Notes: a model not told the origin generated them from the sequence alone. A stretch of DNA of 38,318 nucleotides from Rhodocyclus purpureus (GCF_016653115.1 NZ_NHRX01000012.1:60521-98838), one strand, 5' to 3'. Positions 16,540-24,089 are shown, counted from the first letter of the stretch. Program-made: numbers and translations.

Positions 16540-16574
16540 TCCTCCGATCCTGGCGGCGGGAAGGCCGATCAGGC
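16534..16574. terminator. Possible bidirectional hairpin between ubiX and the OsmC gene
   Basis: GCCTGATC (16534-16541) and GATCAGGC (16567-16574) form a perfect 8-bp stem with a 25-nt loop, spanning both convergent stop codons. Because each arm contains the end of a gene, it could serve transcripts from both strands. There is no T-run, so its termination strength is doubtful. Confidence 0.4.
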
Positions 16575-16946
16575 CTCGGTGACGCTAAAGGCGATTTCCG
16601 GACCCATCGCGACGATCTCCTTGACCGCGCAGTTCGCGATCGCGTCGAGGACCCTGGCCTTCTGCTCGGCGGAGAAACCTTCGGGGAAGCGCACCTCGGT
16701 CTTGAACTTGGCCAGGGTCAGCGGACCGCCGGGCCCGGCGAAAGGCTTGCAGTCGATGCTGATTCCGTCAGGCGAAATCCCCATCTCCTTGCACGCCTTC
16801 TTGGCGAAGACGCCGGCACAGCCGGCCAGGGTGGCGTAGAAGCCTTCGAGCGGGTTCATCAGCGAACCATTCACGGCATAGCTGACTTCGTGCTTGGCGG
16901 TGGTGACCTTGATCACCGGGGAACTGTCGACCTTCACTGCGTACAT
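16569..16946 (-). CDS. OsmC/Ohr-family thiol protein
   Basis: A 125-residue protein of the OsmC/YhfA family, which reduces organic hydroperoxides or handles reactive thiols through two cysteines. C43 in LAGCAGV and C106 in NCAVK sit at the two conserved positions. It lacks the arginine context typical of Ohr, so it fits the broader OsmC/YhfA class. It lies 199 bp downstream of two sulfur-transport genes and a persulfide-type ArsR on the same strand, which suggests, but does not prove, a part in handling reactive sulfur. The start follows a GAGGAGCGCAAC-type region. Confidence 0.85.
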   Translation of the reverse strand: MYAVKVDSSPVIKVTTAKHEVSYAVNGSLMNPLEGFYATLAGCAGVFAKKACKEMGISPDGISIDCKPFAGPGGPLTLAKFKTEVRFPEGFSAEQKARVLDAIANCAVKEIVAMGPEIAFSVTEA

Positions 16947-16990
16947 GTTGCGCTCCTCAAGAAATAAACGATCCTCACAACGTCTTTTCA

Positions 16991-17119
16991 GCCACGAAAA
17001 ACACGAAAGCCACGAAACAAAACATAGGGTTGCGGTAGTTCAGTGTCTAACCGATCGGGTTCTTTCCACTCTGCGTCGAACCCAATGAACGATTTCGTTT
17101 TTTTCGTGCATTTCGTGGC
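16991..17119. repeat. Long imperfect inverted repeat of CACGAAA motifs
   Basis: Left arm 16991-17017 reads CCACGAAA, CACGAAA, CACGAAA with short spacers; right arm 17093-17119 is its reverse complement, with TTTCGTG and TTTCGTGG. The arms are about 27 bp long with about 75 bp between. The same CCACGAAAAACACGAAA sequence is a common dispersed repeat in bacterial genomes. It fills the 199-bp gap between osmC and the YeeE genes, where no gene is seen. Confidence 0.7.
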
Positions 17120-17145
17120 CAACTGCTCTGCCTTGGGCGTTTCGA

Positions 17146-17586
17146 TCAGGCATTCGTCGCGCAGGCGGCTGCCTGTGGACGCATCTGCTGCAGCTGGAAC
17201 AGGCCCATTCCCGCCAGCATCGCCAGCATGAAGACGGCGCCCTGGGTGGAGCCGGCACCGAGCAGGACGAAACCCGCACCGGGACAGATGCCGGCGATTC
17301 CCCAGCCGAAACCGAACAGCGCGCTGCCGACGACGAGACGCCGGTCGATGTCCTGCGCGCGCGGCAGCTGCATCGCCTCGCCGAGCAGCGAACGCGTACG
17401 GCCGCGCGCCAGGCGGAAGGCGACGACGCCGACGGCAATCGCTCCGGCCATGACGAAGGCCAGCGAGGGGTCCCAGGCGCCGGCGAGGTCGAAGAAACCC
17501 AGCACCTTGGACGGGTTGCCCATTCCGGAGACGATCAGTCCGAAGCCGAGGACCAGCCCGGCGAGCAGTGCAGTGAGCACGTTCAT
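17146..17586 (-). CDS. YeeE/YedE-family sulfur-transport protein, second half (DUF6691-like)
   Basis: A 146-residue membrane protein with about four hydrophobic helices. Family motifs are GLIVSGMGNPSKVLGFFDL at the start and FGFGWGIAGICPGAGFVLLG later, including the conserved cysteine of the GxCPG motif. Paired half-size YeeE/YedE proteins move thiosulfate or other reactive sulfur across the inner membrane. The start at 17586 has a GAGGAAAC ribosome site 6 bp upstream; the frame upstream of it is not conserved-looking. It follows the other half by 10 bp. Confidence 0.87.
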   Translation of the reverse strand: MNVLTALLAGLVLGFGLIVSGMGNPSKVLGFFDLAGAWDPSLAFVMAGAIAVGVVAFRLARGRTRSLLGEAMQLPRAQDIDRRLVVGSALFGFGWGIAGICPGAGFVLLGAGSTQGAVFMLAMLAGMGLFQLQQMRPQAAACATNA

Positions 17587-17596
17587 GCGTGTTTCC

Positions 17597-18031
17597 TCAG
17601 GCAAAGAGATGGCGGGTCACGAAAACGGTCAGGAAGGCCGCACCCATGAAGGTCAGGGTCGCCACCAGCGAGCGTCCCGACAGGCGCGACAGGCCGCAGA
17701 CGCCGTGACCGCTGCTGCAGCCCGAGCCGAGGCGCGTGCCGTAGCCGACCAGCAGCCCCGACAGGATCAGTGGGCCCCAGCCGGTTTCGATGCGCCCCTC
17801 GGGCAGCAGCGCGACCAACGAGTAGAGCAGCGGCGCAGCGACGATGCCGGCGAGGAAGGCGATCCGCCAGCCGAAGTCGCCGCCCCGCGGGCGCTGCAGC
17901 AGGCTGCCGACAATACCGCTGATGCCGGCGATGCGCCCGTTCAGGAGCAGCATCAGCGCGGCAGCCAGGCCGACCAGCAGGCCGCCGGCGAGCGCGCTGT
18001 ACGGAGTGAAATTGATCCAGTCGATGTTCAT
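17597..18031 (-). CDS. YeeE/YedE-family sulfur-transport protein, first half
   Basis: A 144-residue membrane protein beginning MNIDWINFTPYSALAGGLL, with about four helices and the family signature GYGTRLGSGCSSGHGVCGLS, whose cysteines are needed for passing sulfur in characterised YeeE proteins. With the next gene it forms the usual two-gene version of the transporter. The frame extends upstream to 18169, but that part overlaps the ArsR gene and is cysteine/arginine-rich junk, so 18031 is the start. It lies 7 bp after the ArsR gene, in one operon. Confidence 0.88.
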   Translation of the reverse strand: MNIDWINFTPYSALAGGLLVGLAAALMLLLNGRIAGISGIVGSLLQRPRGGDFGWRIAFLAGIVAAPLLYSLVALLPEGRIETGWGPLILSGLLVGYGTRLGSGCSSGHGVCGLSRLSGRSLVATLTFMGAAFLTVFVTRHLFA

Positions 18032-18038
18032 CGGTATT

Positions 18039-18356
18039 TCAATCCTCTTGCGGACAGTAGATGGCGTAGAGCGCCTGCAGCACGGCGAGCACGCGTTGGT
18101 CGGCGACCGAGTAGTAGATCCGCTTGCCTTCGCGCCGCGTCTCGACCAGACCCTCGGCACGCAGCACACCGAGTTGCTGCGACAGGGTCGGCTGGTGCAG
18201 GTCGAGCAGTTCCTCGAGTTCGCCGACCGATTTCTCGCCCTTGCTCAGCTGGCAGAGCAGGAGCAGGCGGTTCTCGTTGCCGAGGACGTTGAGGACCGAA
18301 GTCGCCTGCGCGGCGGCGGCACGCATCGCGTCGATGTTCAGGGGGGTGGCATTCAT
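18039..18356 (-). CDS. ArsR-family regulator with BigR/SqrR-type cysteine pair
   Basis: A 105-residue winged-helix repressor. The recognition helix region is HQPTLSQQLGVLRAEGLV, and the wing contains REGKRIYYSV. Two cysteines, C35 (LLLLCQL) and C101 (IYCPQ), are 66 residues apart, the same spacing as the redox pair in BigR and SqrR, which form a disulfide or tetrasulfide when they meet persulfides and then leave DNA. Metal-type ArsR motifs (CxC in the recognition helix) are absent. It leads an operon with the two YeeE halves, and AT-rich palindromes overlap its promoter, so autoregulation and sulfide-responsive control of sulfur transport are likely. Confidence 0.88.
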   Translation of the reverse strand: MNATPLNIDAMRAAAAQATSVLNVLGNENRLLLLCQLSKGEKSVGELEELLDLHQPTLSQQLGVLRAEGLVETRREGKRIYYSVADQRVLAVLQALYAIYCPQED

Positions 18357-18382
18357 GGGGGTCGGGATCGGCGAACGGGAAA

Positions 18383-18414
18383 ATTATATCGTAAGATATA
18401 ATATTTGGAAATAT
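18383..18414 (-). promoter_or_regulatory. Promoter with two nested operator palindromes for arsR-yeeE
   Basis: Two AT-rich palindromes stand side by side: an 8-bp inverted pair with a 4-bp spacer at 18383-18402 (ATTATATC, GTAA, GATATAAT) and ATATTT-GG-AAATAT at 18401-18414. On the minus strand a perfect TATAAT -10 (18383-18388) lies in the first and TTTCCA, a 4-of-6 -35 (18406-18411), in the second, with 17-bp spacing. Binding of the ArsR protein at either site would block RNA polymerase. Confidence 0.72.
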
Positions 18415-18525
18415 ATTGATTGCCTCGGATCGAGCGGCTGCGCGTGGCGAAGGTATGGCGGCAGGTCGGTTTGGCGCTAAAAGCTCGCGCGCAGCGTGCG
18501 CCGCGTGGCTCAGCGGGCAGGGGCG

Positions 18526-19077
18526 CTAGGCCGGGCTGGCGATCCCGTAGTCAGCGAACCACTCGGTCAGCGGCCGGCTCTCGCCCATCCTGGCGAGTCG
18601 GCTGTCGATCGCGTCGTGGTTGCCCCAGACCACGTCGGCGAAGTCGCCGCCGGCGACCCGTTGCTCGATGTCCGCGCAGTACAGGCCGAGTTCTCGCTGC
18701 ACGTAGAAGCCGTAGCTGCGACAGGCGACCGGACGCTGGGCGTAGACCGGGCAGGCGCCGCTCTCGGTGTCGAGCAGCGGGCAGGCGACGCGGCGCCGCT
18801 CGCGAATGCCGGCGGCAGCGCGCGTGGATTCAGCGGCGGCGAGTTCGCGGATCGCACGCGCGATCGACTCGCGCCGTGCCGCCGGCAGCGCGGCGAGTCC
18901 CGCGCGCAGCAGTTCCCATTCGGGCGCCGTCAGCTGCGGGACTTCGGCGAGTTGCTGGCAGCAGGTGTCGCAGCCCTTGCCGCAGGGCCAGTCCTGACGT
19001 TCGTTGCGGATCGCGCTGACGCGCGCGTCGATCTCGGCGTGCAGCGAAGAGAGGGCGGCTGGCAGGGTCTGTGGCAC
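18526..19077 (-). CDS. YkgJ-family cysteine-cluster protein
   Basis: A 183-residue protein of the YkgJ family, thought to bind a zinc or iron(-sulfur) centre through a cysteine cluster. Visible ligands: CGKGCDTCC near residues 32-40, then ACPLLD, ACPVYAQRPVACRSYGF and a last cysteine in LYCADIE. The family function is unknown. The GTG start at 19077 has a GGAG ribosome site about 10 bp upstream. The gene stands alone between the ArsR and TetR genes; the 106 bp on its downstream side (18420-18525) hold nothing recognisable. Confidence 0.82.
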   Translation of the reverse strand: MPQTLPAALSSLHAEIDARVSAIRNERQDWPCGKGCDTCCQQLAEVPQLTAPEWELLRAGLAALPAARRESIARAIRELAAAESTRAAAGIRERRRVACPLLDTESGACPVYAQRPVACRSYGFYVQRELGLYCADIEQRVAGGDFADVVWGNHDAIDSRLARMGESRPLTEWFADYGIASPA

Positions 19078-19183
19078 GAGGGGAAGGCTCCGGGGTCTTT
19101 CAGCGGATTATCGCAAAGGCGTGCGGGCTGCGCAGCGCGAGCTATTGGGTGGCGGCGAGCGTTGCATCCTGCGCGCCGGAGTT

Positions 19184-20068
19184 TTACGCCTCCACCCCGG
19201 TGCGCAGCATGTCGACCATCGCCGCGGCGATCTGCTCCGGCGTCCGCTTGCCGGCGCGGTACCACAGGTGCACCCAGTTCAAGCCGCCGAGCAGGAACAG
19301 CCGTAACAGCGAGCGGTCGGCGCCCGGGCGCAGCGGCAGCTCATTCACCAGTTCACGGAAGACCTGCTCGTAGTCGTTACGGAAGACCTGCACGCGCGCG
19401 AGCACGCTTTCGTGGCCGACGAGGGCGAGGCTGGTGCCCGTGATGCGGTCGACAGCCGAACCCTGGACCATTTCGCGCACATGGATCTCGCAGGCGCGGC
19501 GCAGGCGTTCCCACGGGTCGGTGATTCCTGCACTGGCGGCGCGGATCCGTTCGAGGACGTGGCGGAAGCCTTCGCGGTGCACGGCGACGTAGATCTCCTC
19601 CTTAGACGGGAAGTGGTGATAGATCGATCCGGGAAGCAGTCCGACCCTGGCCGCGATGTCGCGGATCGAGGTGCCATCGTAGCCCTGGCTGCTGAACAGT
19701 TCGGCCGCCGCGTCGACGATGATCGCGCTGCGATCGAGGGCGGCGCCGTCCTGCTTGCCGCGCGACCCGCGCGGGCGGCGCAGGCGGGCATTGACCGACT
19801 GCCGTTCTAGCAGCTTGCGCTGGTTCCTGGTCAGCGCAGCGACCCCGTCGGCTGACTCGCTCGCCAGTGCCTGCAGGCGTTTCACCGCCGTTTCCAGGTC
19901 GTGCTTCTGCCAGATGTAGCGAACGCCCGAGGCGGAGATGCGCAGTCCCTGCTCGGCGAGTCGGCGCGACACCGCAGCCTGGCCGAGTTCAGGTTCGCGG
20001 CGCGCCAGTTCGAGGATTGCCGTTTCGCTGTCCGTGTTCGTGGGGAGTGTTTGCCGCTGCGTGTCCAT
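19184..20068 (-). CDS. TetR-family regulator with an extra N-terminal helix-turn-helix domain
   Basis: A 294-residue protein, about 90 residues longer than a usual TetR repressor. Residues ~112-160 are the TetR HTH (AAELFSSQGYDGTSIRDIA, then GSIYHHFPSKEEIY), followed by a ligand-binding domain to 294. Residues ~14-70 form a second HTH resembling the N-terminal domain of IS481-type transposases (REPELGQAAVSRRLAEQGL, SASGVRYIWQKHDLET), joined through a basic linker (about 95-110). It is divergent from the transporter/beta-oxidation operon, and CGATCG-cored palindromes lie in the 307-bp gap, so it is probably the repressor of that operon with an acyl- or aryl-CoA ligand. The ligand is inferred. 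Confidence 0.88.
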   Translation of the reverse strand: MDTQRQTLPTNTDSETAILELARREPELGQAAVSRRLAEQGLRISASGVRYIWQKHDLETAVKRLQALASESADGVAALTRNQRKLLERQSVNARLRRPRGSRGKQDGAALDRSAIIVDAAAELFSSQGYDGTSIRDIAARVGLLPGSIYHHFPSKEEIYVAVHREGFRHVLERIRAASAGITDPWERLRRACEIHVREMVQGSAVDRITGTSLALVGHESVLARVQVFRNDYEQVFRELVNELPLRPGADRSLLRLFLLGGLNWVHLWYRAGKRTPEQIAAAMVDMLRTGVEA

Positions 20069-20103
20069 CCTTGAGCCTTTCCTGTCCGGGAACGGAGGCG
20101 ATC

Positions 20104-20180
20104 ACCATCGATCGGTGCCGCCATTCTATCACTAATTATTTGAACGATCGTTTGACAACTTAGTTTGTTGTCTTTAAAGT
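20104..20180 (+). promoter_or_regulatory. Promoter and TetR-type operators of the transporter/beta-oxidation operon
   Basis: A perfect -35 TTGACA (20152-20157) and a TAAAGT -10 (20175-20180) are separated by 17 bp on the plus strand. The 10-bp palindrome AACGATCGTT (20143-20152) touches the -35. A second CGATCG-cored site, with outer ACC/GTG-like arms, is at 20104-20117, closer to the TetR gene. Two related palindromes between divergent genes fit one operator for each direction. Downstream, 20181-20277 shows nothing more than an untranslated leader. Confidence 0.6.
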
Positions 20181-20277
20181 GGCGCCACATTGCCGGGAAA
20201 GTTCGGCAAGCACGGGGAAAAGAGCCGTTGCAACGGCCGTCCCCATCCACATCGAACGCATGTGAGGAGACCAAAGA

Positions 20278-20376
20278 ATGAGGCAGCGACTGCGTTTTCG
20301 CCGCTCCGATCGCTGCTTCCTCCCGGCACGCCGAATCTGCGTGCCAGGCGCACTTGACGGCCAGGGAGGAAGCTGA
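20278..20376 (+). CDS. Short leader ORF coupled to livH
   Basis: ATG at 20278 follows a good ribosome site (GAGGAG, 8-nt spacing) and opens a 32-codon frame ending at a TGA that overlaps the livH ATG (TGATG at 20374-20378). The predicted peptide starts MRQRLRFRRSDRC and is strongly basic, with two cysteines and no known domain. The placement suggests a leader peptide or translational coupling device for livH, though livH also has its own GGAGGAAG site inside the end of this frame. Unrecognised; may or may not be translated. Confidence 0.45.
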   Translation: MRQRLRFRRSDRCFLPARRICVPGALDGQGGS

Positions 20377-21410
20377 TGGATCTGGACATTGCACTGATCC
20401 TGACCCAGGACGGAATCACCTCGGGCGCCGTGTATGCGCTGCTGGCGCTCGCGCTGGTGCTGGTGTTTTCGGTGACACGGGTGATCTTCATTCCGCAGGG
20501 CGAGTTTGTCGCCTACGGGGCGCTGACCATGGCCATGCTGCAACAGGGCAAGGTTCCCGGAACCCTCTGGCTGCTGGTGGCGATGGGCGTCTGTGTCGCC
20601 GCGCTCGACCTGTTCCGCGTGCTGCGTGGCGCCTCCAGCGACGGACTGGCGAGCAGTCTCGGTTGGTCGCTCGGCTATCCGCTCCTGCTCGCGGCGCTGG
20701 TCAATTTCCTGCCGGCGAGCGACTCGCTGCTCGTGCAGGCGGCGCTGACGCTGGCGATCGTGGTCCCGACCGGCCCGCTGCTCTACCGCCTGGCGTTCCA
20801 GCCGGTCGCGGAAAGCCCGGTGCTGGTACTGCTGATCGTCTCGGTGGCGATCCACGTGTCGATGGTCGGTCTCGGGCTGCTCTTCTTCGGCGCCGAGGGC
20901 GCGCGCACCCAGCCCTTCTTAGATGCGCAGTTCGCGCTCGGCAGCGTCAGCCTGAGCGGACAGCAGGTCTGGGTGCTGCTCGCTTCCGCAGGGCTGATCG
21001 TCGCGCTGTGGCTGTTCTTCGGGCGCAGCCTCTACGGCAAGGCGCTGCGTGCCACCGCGCTCAACCGCAACGGCGCGCGGCTGATGGGCTTCTCGCCGGT
21101 CTTCGCCGGCAAGCTGACCTTCCTGCTGGCGGCATTCATCGGCGTTCTCTCCGGAATCCTGATCGCGCCGGTGACGACCATCTATTACGACACCGGCTTC
21201 CTGATCGGACTGAAGGGCTTCGTGGCCGCGATCATCGGCGGTCTCGCCAGTTTCCCGGTCGCCGCCGGAGGGGCCCTGCTGGTCGGCATCCTGGAGTCGT
21301 TCTCGTCTTTCTGGGCCAGCGCTTACAAGGAGGTCTTCGTGTTCACGCTGATCATTCCGGTACTCGTCTGGCGTTCGCTGACGAGCCATCACATCGAGGA
21401 GGACGAATGA
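20376..21410 (+). CDS. livH: Branched-chain-type ABC transporter permease (LivH)
   Basis: A 344-residue inner-membrane permease with about eight to nine hydrophobic helices. The N-terminal ITSGAVYALLALALVLVFSV and the following FIPQGEFVAYGAL match the LivH pattern, and the C-terminal GLKGFVAAIIGGLASFPVAAG is the cytoplasmic loop that contacts the ATPase. With LivM/G/F and the binding protein it forms a HAAT-type importer; in operons with CoA ligases such importers often take up aromatic or short organic acids, not amino acids. It follows the leader ORF by TGATG and overlaps livMG by 4 bp. Confidence 0.92.
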   Translation: MDLDIALILTQDGITSGAVYALLALALVLVFSVTRVIFIPQGEFVAYGALTMAMLQQGKVPGTLWLLVAMGVCVAALDLFRVLRGASSDGLASSLGWSLGYPLLLAALVNFLPASDSLLVQAALTLAIVVPTGPLLYRLAFQPVAESPVLVLLIVSVAIHVSMVGLGLLFFGAEGARTQPFLDAQFALGSVSLSGQQVWVLLASAGLIVALWLFFGRSLYGKALRATALNRNGARLMGFSPVFAGKLTFLLAAFIGVLSGILIAPVTTIYYDTGFLIGLKGFVAAIIGGLASFPVAAGGALLVGILESFSSFWASAYKEVFVFTLIIPVLVWRSLTSHHIEEDE

Positions 21411-23254
21411 ACACTACCCGTTCAGCCGCCGCCTTGCCGCTGCCGGCTGCGGCGCCGGCAGGCATCTTCTGCGCTCGCAACATCGTGCTCGGCTTCGTCG
21501 CGCTGCTGGCCTTCGCGCCGGCGGTGCTGCCCGAGTTCTACGTCACGCTGCTCAACTACATCGGGCTGGCGGCGATGGTCGCACTGGGACTGGTACTGTT
21601 GACCGGTGTCGGGGGGCTGACCAGCTTCGGCCAGGCAGCTTTCGTCGGCGTCGGCGCCTACACCACGGCCGTACTGACCACTTCCGCGAACCTGCCCGGC
21701 TGGATCGCCTGGGCCAGCTCGCCCTGGCTCGCGCTGCTGGTCGGTCTCGCGCTCACCGCGCTGATCGCGGTGATCCTCGGTTCGCTGACGTTGCGCCTGT
21801 CCGGCCACTATCTGCCGCTGGGAACGATCGCCTGGGGAATCAGCCTCTACTTCATGTTCGGCGCGATGGAAAGCCTGGGCGGACACTCGGGCCTGTCCGG
21901 AATTCCGCCGATCAGCGTCTTCGGCTGGACGCTCGACGAAGGTCGCGAAATCTTCTACCTGATCTGGGCATTCCTGCTGCTGGCGGTCCTGACCACCCAG
22001 AACCTGCTCGATTCGCGTGAAGGTCGCGCCATCCGCGCGCTCAAGGGCGGCCAGGTGATGGCCGAGTCGATGGGCGTCGATACCTCGCGGGCGCGCATGA
22101 TCATCTTCGTCATCGCCGCCCTGCACGCGGCGACCTCGGGCTGGCTGTTCGCGCACCTGCAGCGCTTCGTCAATCCGACGCCCTTCGGCGTGCATGTCGG
22201 CATCGAATACCTGTTCATGGCCGTCGTCGGCGGCGCCGGACAGGTATGGGGCGCGATTGCCGGCGCCGGCGTCATCACCATCCTCAAGCAGTGGCTGCAG
22301 GACTGGCTGCCGGCCATCTTCGGGACGGCGGGCAACTTCGAGGTCATCGTCTTCGGCCTGATGATGGTGCTGGTCCTGCATCGCGCCAAGGACGGACTCT
22401 GGCCCTTGTTCGCCAGGCTCGTGCCGGCCGCTGCTCCCCTGCGCAAGATCGATGCCGCGGCCAAGCCGCTGCCGCGCAAGCCGATGCCGCCGGCGGGCGA
22501 AGTGATCCTCGAGGCGAAGAACGTGACCCGCAAGTTCGGCGGTCTCGTCGCCAACAACGAGATGAGTCTGTCGGTGAAGGCCGGCGAAATCCTCGCGCTG
22601 ATCGGACCCAACGGCGCCGGCAAGAGCACCATGTTCAACCAGCTTTCCGGCGTCGATACGCCGACTTCGGGCGAGGTGCTGTTCCGCGGCCAGTCGATTG
22701 CCGGCAAGGATTCGCGCGCGATCGCCAGGCTCGGCATGAGCCGCAGCTTTCAGCACGTGCGCCTGCTGCCGAAGATGAGCGTGCTCGAGAACGTCGCCAT
22801 CGGCGCGCACCTGCGCGGCAGCCAGGGCGTCATCCCTGCGGCGTGGCGCCTCGACCGGGCCGAAGAGGCACGCCTGCTGCGTGAAGCCGCCCTCCAGGTC
22901 GAGCGCGTCGGCCTCGGCGAGTTCATGCACGCAGAAGCCGGCAGTCTCGCACTCGGCCAGCAGCGTATCCTCGAGATCGCCCGCGCGCTCGCTTCCGATC
23001 CATGCCTCCTGCTGCTCGACGAGCCCGCCGCCGGCCTTCGCCTGAAGGAAAAACAGGCGCTCGGCGACCTGCTGCGCCGGCTGCGCGGCGAGGGTATGGC
23101 GATCCTCCTGGTCGAGCACGACATGGACTTCGTGATGGGACTGGTCGATCGCGTCGTGGTCATGGAGTTCGGACAGAAGATCGCCGAGGGCCTGCCCGAA
23201 GAGGTGCAGAAGAACCCGGCGGTGCTCGAAGCGTATCTCGGAGGAGTCGAGTGA
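21407..23254 (+). CDS. Fused LivM permease and LivG ATPase of the ABC importer
   Basis: A single 615-residue chain. Residues ~25-335 are a LivM-type permease (GQAAFVGVGAYTTAVL, LRLSGHYLPLGTIAWG, VGGAGQVWGAIAGAG); a proline-rich linker (about 340-362) leads to a LivG ATPase at ~365-615 with Walker A GPNGAGKST, signature LALGQQ, Walker B LLLLDEPAAGL and the switch histidine in LLVEHDMDFV. No stop or frameshift lies between the parts. LivM and LivG are usually separate genes; the fusion occurs in some Betaproteobacteria. The ATG at 21407 overlaps the livH stop (ATGA), and the stop overlaps livF (TGATG). Confidence 0.93.
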   Translation: MNTTRSAAALPLPAAAPAGIFCARNIVLGFVALLAFAPAVLPEFYVTLLNYIGLAAMVALGLVLLTGVGGLTSFGQAAFVGVGAYTTAVLTTSANLPGWIAWASSPWLALLVGLALTALIAVILGSLTLRLSGHYLPLGTIAWGISLYFMFGAMESLGGHSGLSGIPPISVFGWTLDEGREIFYLIWAFLLLAVLTTQNLLDSREGRAIRALKGGQVMAESMGVDTSRARMIIFVIAALHAATSGWLFAHLQRFVNPTPFGVHVGIEYLFMAVVGGAGQVWGAIAGAGVITILKQWLQDWLPAIFGTAGNFEVIVFGLMMVLVLHRAKDGLWPLFARLVPAAAPLRKIDAAAKPLPRKPMPPAGEVILEAKNVTRKFGGLVANNEMSLSVKAGEILALIGPNGAGKSTMFNQLSGVDTPTSGEVLFRGQSIAGKDSRAIARLGMSRSFQHVRLLPKMSVLENVAIGAHLRGSQGVIPAAWRLDRAEEARLLREAALQVERVGLGEFMHAEAGSLALGQQRILEIARALASDPCLLLLDEPAAGLRLKEKQALGDLLRRLRGEGMAILLVEHDMDFVMGLVDRVVVMEFGQKIAEGLPEEVQKNPAVLEAYLGGVE

Positions 23255-24000
23255 TGCGGAACATCCTGGAAGTGAGCGATCTGTGCGTGTCCTACGGCAA
23301 GGTCGAGGCGCTGTCCAACGCCAGCATCAAGGTCGGCGAAGGGCAGATCGTCACCGTGATCGGCCCGAATGGCGCCGGCAAGACGACCATGCTGTCGGCG
23401 ATCATCGGGCTGCTCGGGAGCCGCGGTACGGTGAACTTCGACGGCAGGCTGGAGACCACGCCCGACGTCGAGCACCTGGTCGCCTGCGGCATGAGCCTCG
23501 TTCCCGAGAAACGCGAACTGTTCGGCGAGATGAGCGTGGAGGACAACCTCGAGCTTGGCGCCTTCCACCGCTACCGCAACGGCGACCGCAGGTATCGGGA
23601 GACCATGGCCGAGGTCTATGAAATCTTCCCGCGCCTGAAGGAACGGCGCACGCAGATGGCCGGCACGCTGTCCGGGGGCGAGCGGCAGATGCTCGCCGTC
23701 GGCCGCGCGCTGATGGCCAAGCCCAAGCTGCTGATGCTCGACGAGCCGAGCCTCGGGCTGGCGCCGCTGATCACGCGCGAGATCTTCCGCATCATCGCCG
23801 AGCTCCGGCGCCGCGGCGTGTCGATCCTGCTGGTCGAGCAGAACGCGCGCGCCGCGCTGGCGGTCGCCGACTATGCCTACGTGCTCGAAACCGGGGCGGT
23901 GGCGATGGAGGGACCCGCAGCAGCCCTGCGCGACGATCCGCGCGTGATCGACACCTATCTCGGCCTCGGCGGCAAGCATCAGGACATGCTGGCGGCCTGA
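23254..24000 (+). CDS. livF: ABC importer ATPase (LivF)
   Basis: A 248-residue ATPase, the second nucleotide-binding subunit of the importer. Walker A is GPNGAGKTT, signature LSGGERQMLAVGRAL, Walker B LLMLDEPSLGL, and the H-loop position carries Q (LLVEQNARAAL), as is normal for LivF. The ATG at 23254 overlaps the livMG stop; a GTG three bases earlier is an equal alternative. A GGAGGAG site precedes it. The 128 bp to the next gene hold hairpins. Confidence 0.93.
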   Translation: MRNILEVSDLCVSYGKVEALSNASIKVGEGQIVTVIGPNGAGKTTMLSAIIGLLGSRGTVNFDGRLETTPDVEHLVACGMSLVPEKRELFGEMSVEDNLELGAFHRYRNGDRRYRETMAEVYEIFPRLKERRTQMAGTLSGGERQMLAVGRALMAKPKLLMLDEPSLGLAPLITREIFRIIAELRRRGVSILLVEQNARAALAVADYAYVLETGAVAMEGPAAALRDDPRVIDTYLGLGGKHQDMLAA

Positions 24001-24089
24001 GCGGCGCCGGCGGAGGAGAAGACGAGCGGGCGCAAGAGCCCGTAGCCGAAACTTGAAAAACCAGCGGGCGCACCGACCCGCAGCCACGA

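Noticed and set aside
18498-18533. Stretch resembling the D-arm of a tRNA (GTGGCTCAGCGGGCAG)
   Set aside because: No acceptor stem, anticodon arm or T-arm can be found at the right distance.
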